Below, in pieces: positions 1-5,963 of a stretch of DNA of 6,350 nt. Position 1 is the stretch's first letter; the number at the start of each line of letters is the position of its first letter. Source of the stretch: Promethearchaeum sp. (GTDB lineage: Archaea; Asgardarchaeota; Lokiarchaeia; Sigyniarchaeales; Promethearchaeaceae); contig JAUWPK010000224.1 in the NCBI GenBank assembly GCA_030611625.1, positions 1-6,350 on the forward strand, written 5' to 3'. Under the pieces are notes generated by a model. That model was not told where the DNA came from and ran no database searches. It saw only the letters and a list, made by a program, of their open reading frames with translations. The position numbers and the translations under genes were made by a program.

Positions 1-1
1 A

Positions 2-205
2 AAAAACCGAGTATCATTACACAAAATAGATCCTCCAAAGTTACAAGAGTTTTTGGGGGATCTGAAATTAAAAATCCATATTAAATCCACCGATAAAACG
101 TGTAAATGTAAATTAAGAATAAAGATATCCATTGAAGATCCGTTTAATCCCGAAAAAAGAAGAGATATAATTCAAAAAACTATTGGAATCCAAGTAAACC
201 CGTAA
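2..205 (+). CDS. C-terminal fragment of an unidentified protein (5' end outside window)
   Basis: An open frame runs without a stop from the left edge to TAA at 203-205, about 67 codons. It has no start inside the window, so it would be the tail of a longer gene. The peptide looks protein-like: charged, with KLQEFLGDLKLKIHIKS early, a CKC motif in the middle and EDPFNPEKRRDIIQKT near the end, ending in IQVNP. I do not recognise the family. It converges with the helicase gene and the two 3' ends overlap by 26 bases (180-205), as seen in compact archaeal genomes. The alternative is a chance open frame in AT-rich DNA. The absence of stops over 67 codons at this base composition argues for a real gene but does not prove it. 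Confidence 0.45.
   Translation, partial: KNRVSLHKIDPPKLQEFLGDLKLKIHIKSTDKTCKCKLRIKISIEDPFNPEKRRDIIQKTIGIQVNP
153..179 (-). terminator. possible poly-U terminator of the helicase gene
   Basis: Just past the helicase stop codon (180-182 on the minus strand), the minus-strand transcript would contain two U6 runs (complement of A6 at 174-179 and 153-158). Archaeal RNA polymerase commonly terminates at such runs without a hairpin. The runs lie inside the facing plus-strand open frame, and A-runs are frequent here, so this is weak. Confidence 0.25.
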
Positions 206-2396
206 GATTTGACTTTTTTTTGATAGATTCCTTTTTATTACTAATCTTATCGGGATATTTCTTATTTTTATTTTTTTTTGCTTCATTTTGCATCTTTTCC
301 AGCCTTTTTTCCGAGATCCCACGCCATAAAGGGATATCTTTTCCACCAAGCAAATTATACCTGCGAAGTTCAATATTTTTCTTATCTTTAATTAGGGAAA
401 TTTTTTGCGATAACCTATGGGGATTTGAATTCAAAAATTCTTTTTTATTCTTTATTCCCGTTTCCGAGATAAGAACCGCCGATTTAACCCCCACTGAATC
501 AATTGCCACTAAATTTATTATATCTGAATCGAAAATAGGAGGAGTAAGGTCTATCCCGTTTTTTAATGAATTTAGCACTTTTCCATATCTCCAATTTCTC
601 CCCAAGGCAACGGTTGCAGCAATAATTCTTCTGGCTTGTTCCCTAAGTAAATATGAATCTCCTCCAATTTTTCTTTTACCGAGATATTTGATTTTTTTGT
701 AAGGATCATATCCATATCGCTGTTGAATGTAAGAATCGAACGTGAGCGCAAATCCCTTTTTTACTTGGCCCACCCGTTGTAAATATCTACTATCCGATTT
801 GGAGTATAAAATATCATGTAAAATATTAGAATTCACAAAGAATTTTGCATTACTAAGTGCGTCTTTATCAATATCATCGTTAATTCGGATGTTTTGAATA
901 TATTCATCGCAACTCATGAATAATGAAAATAATTGTGCAGGTGATATTTTTGCTTCGTAATTGTTAAGTCTATTTTTAACCATTCGAATAAAGAGGACAG
1001 TTTTGGGATGGACCGCAAACCTCACAACCACTTTGCCTATATGCCTAAGTGAGATATTTCCATTGTCATCCATTGTGAGGAATTTGTATTTTTTTAACCA
1101 ATCAAATTCTTTTTGAAAAATATCACGATCCGGGCTTTCAATAAAAATTCGCATATACATATTTTCTAAATTTTTAAAATTGTTTATTCCCGCAGAAATC
1201 CAAGTGAGCAATATATATTTGAGTGTGTTAGGTATTTGGGATTTGACTTCAATCGGTTTTTCAATCATCTGTTTAACTTTTTTGTTTTTATCGAACTCAA
1301 CAAAAACAATAGCACGCCCATAAGGGATTTTTTTACCATTTCTGGTTTCAAATAATGTATTTTTTACTCCTGGTCTACCAGCCCGTCCCATCATCTGAAT
1401 TAATTCCGATGCGGTAATCATCTCTTTTTTGGATAGAAGTCGATTAAAACGCATAACACTTGTAATCACACAGATATCAGCAGGAACATTAATACCCATG
1501 GCTAAGGTTGGGGTGCAAAAAAGCAAGTTCAGTTCCCCACCCCTAAATTTTTCTTCTATTTCAATCCTTTTTTCTCTGGTTCTACCTGCGTTATGGAAAT
1601 CTGCTTTAATATGTTTGTAAGTTTCAGAAATTATTTTACATAAAGTCTTACTTTCTTCTCTTGAACCACAAAAAATCAACATATTGGGCATTTGGTCAGT
1701 TTTTGGGTATTCCTTTATTAGAATATGGAGATTGTTAAGGATTATGTCGATTTTTTCATTGTGTTTGGAATATCTTGCGTGATCCCAAATTTCTTTTTGA
1801 AGTCTTACGGGGCGCTCGGATTCATCTGCAAAAATAAGTTCTGTATTGAAATGTTTCGCAAATTCTTTGGGATTTCCTACGGTTGCAGAAAGTAAAAGAA
1901 TTTGAATGTTAGGACAAAATTTTTCTATAATATAAATTGTGCTTTCTAGTACGGGCCCACGACTTCTATCACCGATAAGATGCGCTTCATCAATAATCAA
2001 AGCAGAAATATCGGGAAAAAGTCTGGTTCTCTGTTTGGGGATTATGAGAAGTTGGTAAAGCATCTCATAGGTCATGCAAAACCCATCATATTCAGGCTCA
2101 AATATTATTTTTTTATTCTGTCTATAATCCCCCGAAACCGCCAATACATTGAAATATTTTCCAAGAACTTCTTTCTGTTCTTCGACAAGGGCTTTTAGGG
2201 GTGCAATTATGCTAAACTTTCCCGATTTTCCTGCAAGATACATGGCGATTAAGAATTTTCCGTATCCTGTGGGAACAACCACAAGAGCATTTTTCTGAGA
2301 ATCTATAACCCGAAAAGCATCGACTTGTTTTTTTCTGGGAGTTGTAGGATCCCAAAATAAACGCGAAATATACCAAAATAACCACGAAAATATCAA
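180..2396 (-). CDS. Ski2/Hel308-like superfamily 2 DEAH-box helicase with atypical 5' end
   Basis: This is a 738-residue ATP-dependent nucleic-acid helicase; relatives remodel stalled replication forks (Hel308) or RNA (Ski2). SF2 motifs appear in order: a Q-like element around 20-30, Walker A PTGYGKF at 42-48, motif Ia APLKAL at 65-70, Walker B DEAH at 136-139, SAT at 170-172, motif IV FCGSRE at 242-247, an F-H-N-A-G element at 267-271, motif V CTPTLAMGINVPA at 294-306, and motif VI QMMGRAGRPG at 334-343. A helix-hairpin-helix-like stretch (VAIDSVGVKSAVLISETGI) lies near 630-652, as in Hel308, followed by a Lys-rich tail. The length matches archaeal Hel308 (about 700). Two things are odd. Walker A has Phe where Thr/Ser normally binds Mg2+. 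The gene also has no ATG: the only start-like codon before Walker A is TTG at 2396, inside a short repeat array, so residues 1-16 are repeat-encoded. The true start is unknown, and the gene may be 5'-truncated or remodelled. Family call is firm; Hel308 subtype and activity are less sure. Confidence 0.88.
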   Translation of the reverse strand: MIFSWLFWYISRLFWDPTTPRKKQVDAFRVIDSQKNALVVVPTGYGKFLIAMYLAGKSGKFSIIAPLKALVEEQKEVLGKYFNVLAVSGDYRQNKKIIFEPEYDGFCMTYEMLYQLLIIPKQRTRLFPDISALIIDEAHLIGDRSRGPVLESTIYIIEKFCPNIQILLLSATVGNPKEFAKHFNTELIFADESERPVRLQKEIWDHARYSKHNEKIDIILNNLHILIKEYPKTDQMPNMLIFCGSREESKTLCKIISETYKHIKADFHNAGRTREKRIEIEEKFRGGELNLLFCTPTLAMGINVPADICVITSVMRFNRLLSKKEMITASELIQMMGRAGRPGVKNTLFETRNGKKIPYGRAIVFVEFDKNKKVKQMIEKPIEVKSQIPNTLKYILLTWISAGINNFKNLENMYMRIFIESPDRDIFQKEFDWLKKYKFLTMDDNGNISLRHIGKVVVRFAVHPKTVLFIRMVKNRLNNYEAKISPAQLFSLFMSCDEYIQNIRINDDIDKDALSNAKFFVNSNILHDILYSKSDSRYLQRVGQVKKGFALTFDSYIQQRYGYDPYKKIKYLGKRKIGGDSYLLREQARRIIAATVALGRNWRYGKVLNSLKNGIDLTPPIFDSDIINLVAIDSVGVKSAVLISETGIKNKKEFLNSNPHRLSQKISLIKDKKNIELRRYNLLGGKDIPLWRGISEKRLEKMQNEAKKNKNKKYPDKISNKKESIKKKSNLTGLLGFQ

Positions 2397-2410
2397 AATA
2401 AACGCGAATT
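2351..2410. repeat. three short tandem repeat copies (A-C) over the helicase 5' end
   Basis: Three copies of a CAAAATAAACGCGAA-type unit begin at C2353, C2374 and C2394, spaced 21 and 20 bases. Copy A (from 2351) is CCCAAAATAAACGCGAA; copy B has CCACG in place of ACGCG; copy C continues into AATTC. Units are separated by only 3-5 bases (TATA-like), so this is not a CRISPR array. Read on the minus strand, copies A and B encode the hydrophobic peptides around SRLFWD and SWLFWY at the N-terminus of the helicase frame. Function unknown: protein-binding sites, recombination sites and expansion of a small element are all possible. Confidence 0.8.
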
Positions 2411-2467
2411 CTTGGGTTTAAATTGGAAATTTACTAGTATCTTTGAGAATTTCTACCTTTTTTTTTA

Positions 2468-2487
2468 CCAAAATAAACGCGAATTTC
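2468..2487. repeat. direct repeat copy D, left flank of the RES/nuclease pair
   Basis: The 20 bases CCAAAATAAACGCGAATTTC are identical to the copy at 5865-5884, in the same orientation. The element lies between the RES-gene stop and the helicase 5' end. ACTAGTATCT occurs 35 bases to its left (2433-2442), and ACTAGT recurs to its right at 2497-2502. The same ACTAGTATCT also precedes the distant copy (5812-5821), so the flanks share a compound motif rather than one short word. Confidence 0.8.
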
Positions 2488-2532
2488 CGAAAACTTACTA
2501 GTCCAAGGTATTTCGCTGTTTTTTTTTTGTAA

Positions 2533-4053
2533 TTATTCTAAAAATTCTGGTTTTCTTAAATTTGCGCTAATTAAAAATCCTTCTAATGAGGTGATTTTTG
2601 TTTTCTCTAAGAGTTTGAATGGATAATAATCTCGATTTTGTGGGTTCATGGTAATGAAATAATCCCAACTAATTACTTCTTTATCTCGCCTGTGTTCAAG
2701 AAAATCGAAACCAAATTTGGAAAAATAATCAATTAATTTCCATTTTGGAGCAGGAAAATCATCTCCATATAAGAAAAAAATTTTCTCCCTCTTGATAAAA
2801 TCAGAAGCATCGGTTAGAGGTAAATGCAGAATCTTTTCCAATTTTCCAAATAAGAGATCCCCATATCTATACTTCCGATAAGATTGTTCTAGCTTAACAT
2901 CATGATCATTTTTCCAATAATTATATCCATAACTATTCCTTGCATCTATCTTTATTTGATAATCTTGATATGAAATCGGTTTTCTAATAGAAAATCTTTT
3001 TAATAATTCTGAATCATAACCTTCTTGCTGAGAACATGTTACTGGTATTGCAATATTACAAGATAGAATATCCCCTACATAGGCATATTGGTCGTAATCT
3101 TTCTTATTAAGAAATGTTCGTTTTACGGAAAAATATTTTATTCCGTGAAATTTATCTTCTTGATTACTAATCCACTGAATTAATAATTGAGGGAATAAAT
3201 ATTCAGGTTTAAAATAATCCTCAGTTGAACCTTTTGGGCAAGGAATTGAACAAAGTAATAATAAAGGCCAAGTATGTATATATGCATAAAGGTTTTTTAC
3301 CACTTGATTCATTCTTCTATATTCATCTGTATGATCCTTTATCTTTTCATAATTAAACTCAAAAAATCTCTCTTTTCTGCATAATTTTAAAAAAAGACAA
3401 AATTGCATAGGCCTCCACGATAAATCGATTAAATTAAATTCATCAGGACCAGTCACATAACGAGTTATCGCAATATGATTTAAATTGGGACGATCTAATT
3501 CTACCCAACATATGTACGCTGATGAACCAAGATATAAACATGGTATTCCTGGAACACTATATCTTTGAGGTTTTAATTGATATCTTTTCTCAAATGGACA
3601 ATGAAATAAATCGGTAGGTTTTTGTATATCTCCAAAAAAATCAGTTGTAGCCCTTATACGATAAAAATTTTCTATGTATGGAAATGGTATAGTAAAATCC
3701 CAAGGAGTCAGATTATTCAAGTTTTCTTTACATAAATTAATGGCTTCATTCGCATATTTGTTTGCTTTAATTGTATTTCCTAGAAAGAAATTCTTAATTG
3801 ACTCATTAATTCTTTCAATTAATTTTGAAATTTTAACAATATTCATATTTTTAACAATATCTTTGTATGAGGGAATTTTTAGTAAGTTTTGAAAATTCTC
3901 TAACTTTTTTTCAATATAATCGGGAAAATAAGAAATCCGTTTAAAATTTTCATCTAAATATCCATTTGGAGGGAGTTGCAAACAATCTTCATACAATAAA
4001 TTTTCAAATAAACACCAAGTATCTTCAATTTGTTTAATCTCAGTTTCACACAT
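2533..4053 (-). CDS. large RES-domain protein, candidate NAD+-degrading effector
   Basis: This 506-residue protein carries a RES domain at about 128-340. Signature pieces are FYRIR at 130-134, RYSVPGIPCLYLGSS at 164-178 followed by an ICWVE ending in E185, FKPEYLFPQLLIQW at 281-294, and HGIKYFSVKR at 303-312. RES proteins such as MbcT and ParT act on NAD+ (phosphorolysis, hydrolysis or ADP-ribosylation); likely active-site residues here are R132/R134, R164, Y174 and E185, by analogy only. Classical RES toxins are about 150-200 residues with an adjacent Xre-like antitoxin. This one has an extra roughly 125-residue N-terminal region and a roughly 160-residue C-terminal region, neither of which I recognise, and no small antitoxin gene beside it. 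No signal peptide or membrane segment is seen, so it is probably cytosolic. ATG at 4053 is chosen because a TATA-like box lies about 30 bases upstream, leaderless style. It is divergent from the nuclease at 4244, which suggests a functional pair. The RES call is strong; catalysis and biological role are inferred. Confidence 0.85.
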   Translation of the reverse strand: MCETEIKQIEDTWCLFENLLYEDCLQLPPNGYLDENFKRISYFPDYIEKKLENFQNLLKIPSYKDIVKNMNIVKISKLIERINESIKNFFLGNTIKANKYANEAINLCKENLNNLTPWDFTIPFPYIENFYRIRATTDFFGDIQKPTDLFHCPFEKRYQLKPQRYSVPGIPCLYLGSSAYICWVELDRPNLNHIAITRYVTGPDEFNLIDLSWRPMQFCLFLKLCRKERFFEFNYEKIKDHTDEYRRMNQVVKNLYAYIHTWPLLLLCSIPCPKGSTEDYFKPEYLFPQLLIQWISNQEDKFHGIKYFSVKRTFLNKKDYDQYAYVGDILSCNIAIPVTCSQQEGYDSELLKRFSIRKPISYQDYQIKIDARNSYGYNYWKNDHDVKLEQSYRKYRYGDLLFGKLEKILHLPLTDASDFIKREKIFFLYGDDFPAPKWKLIDYFSKFGFDFLEHRRDKEVISWDYFITMNPQNRDYYPFKLLEKTKITSLEGFLISANLRKPEFLE

Positions 4054-4079
4054 TATTATATGGTAAAAACTTAGATTTT

Positions 4080-4089
4080 TTTAAATTTA
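4080..4089 (-). promoter_or_regulatory. TATA-like box for the RES gene
   Basis: The minus-strand reading TAAATTTAAA sits 27-36 bases upstream of the RES ATG, the spacing expected of an archaeal TATA box feeding a leaderless or near-leaderless transcript. No Shine-Dalgarno sequence precedes the ATG (upstream bases are CCATATAATA). AT-rich context makes TATA-like words common, so confidence is moderate. Confidence 0.45.
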
Positions 4090-4151
4090 CCTAAGGAAAC
4101 AAAAAAAATTAAAATTCTCTATCTCACTGAGTAAAATTATTCTTTTGCTAA

Positions 4152-4176
4152 TTTTTGCAAATATTTGATTCAAAAA
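4152..4176. promoter_or_regulatory. nested palindrome in the divergent intergenic region, possible operator
   Basis: A perfect 10-base palindrome, CAAATATTTG (4158-4167), is bracketed by TTTTTG (4152-4157) and its complement CAAAAA (4171-4176). It lies close to the midpoint of the 190-base gap between the two divergent genes, a usual place for an operator controlling both. No regulator gene is visible next to it. Short palindromes arise by chance in AT-rich DNA, so this is only a candidate. Confidence 0.3.
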
Positions 4177-4212
4177 TGGAATTACATTGCTATTTTTCTT
4201 GGAAAATTGATA

Positions 4213-4224
4213 CTTTTAAAAATA
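4213..4224 (+). promoter_or_regulatory. TATA-like box for the nuclease gene
   Basis: CTTTTAAAAATA (4213-4224) ends 20 bases before the ATG at 4244, so transcription starting about 25 bases downstream of the box centre would begin at or next to the start codon. The bases just before ATG (ATATCAATTATT) hold no Shine-Dalgarno sequence, which fits leaderless translation. Confidence 0.5.
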
Positions 4225-4243
4225 TTGAAATATATCAATTATT

Positions 4244-5731
4244 ATGAATATTCCAGAAAACAATATTGAAGATCTTCTGTATGAATGCCCATGGTTATTG
4301 AATCCAAATTATGAAATTGCAAAAATTTCAGGAACTAAAGGAAAGGGAAGACAAATCTCTTTAGTTTCGGAATTTGATTCGAAACCTATTAGATATATAG
4401 ATCTACTTATGAAGGATACAATTGATGAACGTCCTATCATAATTGAATTAAAAAATCGAGAACTAAAAAGAGAAGATATTGGACAAATCTTAGAGTATCG
4501 TGCAAAATGTACAATTTTAGAACCAGAACGGAAATCGGAGTGGGTAAAGGAATTTGGAAAAAAATACATTGCACCTAAATTATTATTAATTGTAGAAAAG
4601 GTAAGTGATGAATTATTGATTGCATCTAGTTTAGCTGGGGTAGATGTAAGAACTTTTGAACCGATTTCTAAAGAATTAGAATTAAATCCTAAACAAGACT
4701 ACATATTAGGATTAAAAGAATGGAAATTATTCTTTGAAAAAGGAGAGATTCCAATACACCAAAGATCTTCATGGGTTGAATCAAAAAGACTAATGTTAGA
4801 AAAAATTTTAAGTAAAATTACCGATTCTGATTATACTACTATTACATCAATTCCTAAACTTAAGTCAAAAGAAAGTTATCTTGGATATGCAAAATATCCT
4901 TTCATAGATTTTCCCATCAATCAAGAAAAAAATAATAATATTGGATTTTATGAATTTGATGAAGGTTTGCCTTTTCATAGTGAGTATTTCTACTGTGATA
5001 TTGAGCTATTTCATGAAATTCTTAGAAAAGCTAAACAAAAAGATTATTTATTATTAAAAGAAAAATTCAACAAAGAGATTTCAGAAATTAAACTCGGATC
5101 ATTTTGTAATAGTCATTGGTTTTTAGCAAAAAATGATAAAATGAAAATACCAATCTTAGAAGTTAAGAAAGGAGTTTTATTGAATGAACAAAATTTTACT
5201 TTGTTTATAGAATCTTTATTAGATTTTTCTGAAAGCATTTTAGAATGGAACGAAATCTCTGAAATCAGTTTAGGTGATTCCTCAAGTTATAAATCCTTTT
5301 GGGATCAATTTATTGGATTTTTTAATGATCAAGTAAAAGTTATGCAATCTTCCAAAATTAGTCAAAAATCTACAATTGGCAAAAGAAAATACATCACAAA
5401 TGACAATTTGATTAATTTTCGTTTTAGATTGAAAATATCACCTAAAACAGAACAATTCAAAATAGGATTAGCAATTTATACTAAAGCAAAGGAAGAAGCT
5501 AAAAAACAATTTTATGATCTTATAGAAAATGAAGGATTTAAGCAAAATATTAAAACATCCTTAGAAAACAATGGATATAAAGTAGATATTCATTTTAAAC
5601 GAAGGTGTTTATTCTTTTCCTTTCAAAAATTTAATTTTAAAGAATATTCCGTATCAGATTTAAAAAATCTCGTTGAATGGGTTTGTAATGTATTAGACAC
5701 AACAATTCCGAAAATTAAAGATCAGATTTAA
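4244..5731 (+). CDS. PD-(D/E)XK nuclease, NucS/DUF91-like N-terminus with DUF4268-like C-terminus
   Basis: This is a 495-residue protein. The N-terminal 140 residues fit the NucS/DUF91 branch of the PD-(D/E)XK fold: an acidic helix NIEDLLYECPWLL (7-19, E9), YIDLL with D53, the IIIELK strand giving E68-x-K70, then REDIGQILEY with Q81 and Y85, and GVDVRTFE near 132-139. These residues would bind a metal and cut DNA. Residues 145-345 match nothing I know and lack a clear motif. Residues 349-495, starting SYKSFWDQFIGFF and ending VEWVCNVLDTTIPKIK, resemble DUF4268, a domain often fused to such nucleases. No membrane segment is seen. ATG at 4244 is supported by the upstream TATA-like box and because the nuclease fold begins immediately. 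It is transcribed away from the RES gene; the pair probably forms one module. The nuclease fold is well supported, the C-terminal assignment less so, and the DNA target is unknown. Shedu (DUF4263) or a restriction nuclease are alternatives. Confidence 0.85.
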   Translation: MNIPENNIEDLLYECPWLLNPNYEIAKISGTKGKGRQISLVSEFDSKPIRYIDLLMKDTIDERPIIIELKNRELKREDIGQILEYRAKCTILEPERKSEWVKEFGKKYIAPKLLLIVEKVSDELLIASSLAGVDVRTFEPISKELELNPKQDYILGLKEWKLFFEKGEIPIHQRSSWVESKRLMLEKILSKITDSDYTTITSIPKLKSKESYLGYAKYPFIDFPINQEKNNNIGFYEFDEGLPFHSEYFYCDIELFHEILRKAKQKDYLLLKEKFNKEISEIKLGSFCNSHWFLAKNDKMKIPILEVKKGVLLNEQNFTLFIESLLDFSESILEWNEISEISLGDSSSYKSFWDQFIGFFNDQVKVMQSSKISQKSTIGKRKYITNDNLINFRFRLKISPKTEQFKIGLAIYTKAKEEAKKQFYDLIENEGFKQNIKTSLENNGYKVDIHFKRRCLFFSFQKFNFKEYSVSDLKNLVEWVCNVLDTTIPKIKDQI

Positions 5732-5753
5732 AGGCTTAAAAACTCAAATCCGA

Positions 5754-5770
5754 TTTTTTTAAAGTTTTTT
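5754..5770 (+). terminator. poly-T terminator after the nuclease gene
   Basis: T7 (5754-5760) and T6 (5765-5770), separated by AAAG, begin 23 bases after the nuclease stop codon. This is the usual form of an archaeal intrinsic terminator, and no hairpin is needed. Confidence 0.55.
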
Positions 5771-5814
5771 AATGAAAAATTGAATGAGGTGTAAAAATTT
5801 CAAAAGTAAAAACT

Positions 5815-5832
5815 AGTATCTGTTCAGATACT
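5815..5832. repeat. inverted repeat with 8-base arms
   Basis: AGTATCTG (5815-5822) and CAGATACT (5825-5832) are exact reverse complements separated by TT. The left arm overlaps ACTAGTATCT (5812-5821), a word also present at 2433-2442. A second, weaker pair, GTTATA (5842-5847) and TATAAC (5859-5864), follows and abuts the repeat copy at 5865. The site may bind a dimeric protein or mark a recombination site; no U-run follows, so a terminator role is unlikely. Confidence 0.5.
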
Positions 5833-5864
5833 GATAATAATGTTATATATATACTCGTTATAAC

Positions 5865-5884
5865 CCAAAATAAACGCGAATTTC
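5865..5884. repeat. direct repeat copy E, right flank of the RES/nuclease pair
   Basis: This copy matches the one at 2468-2487 over all 20 bases (CCAAAATAAACGCGAATTTC) and lies 3397 bases away in the same orientation. It is between the nuclease terminator and the 3' end of the repeat-protein gene. It is the only copy on this side; the other four cluster at 2351-2487. Together with ACTAGTATCT 53 bases upstream, it makes both flanks of the gene pair look alike. Confidence 0.8.
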
Positions 5885-5963
5885 TCGTGATCAGTAAAAG
5901 AATTTTATAACTTACGTCGAATTGATATTTCGTTTCTATTGATTTTGCTTGTTACACTTAAAA

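Noticed and set aside
113..373. Minus-strand 86-codon frame at the helicase 3' end
   Set aside because: It overlaps the helicase in another frame and lacks family features; the helicase frame is the coding one.
220..702. Plus-strand 160-codon open frame with many Phe/Leu/Ile residues
   Set aside because: It is antisense to the C-terminal part of the helicase; the hydrophobic look comes from T-rich complement of Lys-rich coding sequence.
1429..2198. Two plus-strand open frames (1429-1620 and 1980-2198)
   Set aside because: Both are antisense to conserved helicase motifs and have no separate promoter or coding signal.
180..2396. Cas3 or a restriction-enzyme helicase subunit
   Set aside because: There is no HD nuclease or methylase domain, and the QMMGRAGR motif VI with the C-terminal helix-hairpin-helix points to the Ski2/Hel308 group.
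2351..2487. CRISPR array
   Set aside because: The repeats are about 17-20 bases with 3-5 base gaps and then a long gap, without spacers of uniform size, and no cas gene is present.
2519..2528. T10 run as terminator of the RES gene
   Set aside because: It is T on the plus strand, so the minus-strand transcript would carry A, not U; no plus-strand gene ends there.
3674..3892. Plus-strand frame opposite the RES gene N-terminal region
   Set aside because: Antisense shadow; hydrophobic only because of AT-rich complement.
2533..4053. Classical Xre-RES toxin-antitoxin pair
   Set aside because: The protein is far longer than RES toxins, and no small helix-turn-helix gene lies beside it; the neighbours are a nuclease and a helicase.
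4309..4569. Minus-strand frame opposite the nuclease N-terminus
   Set aside because: Antisense to the region carrying the E-x-K motif, which is clearly the coding strand.
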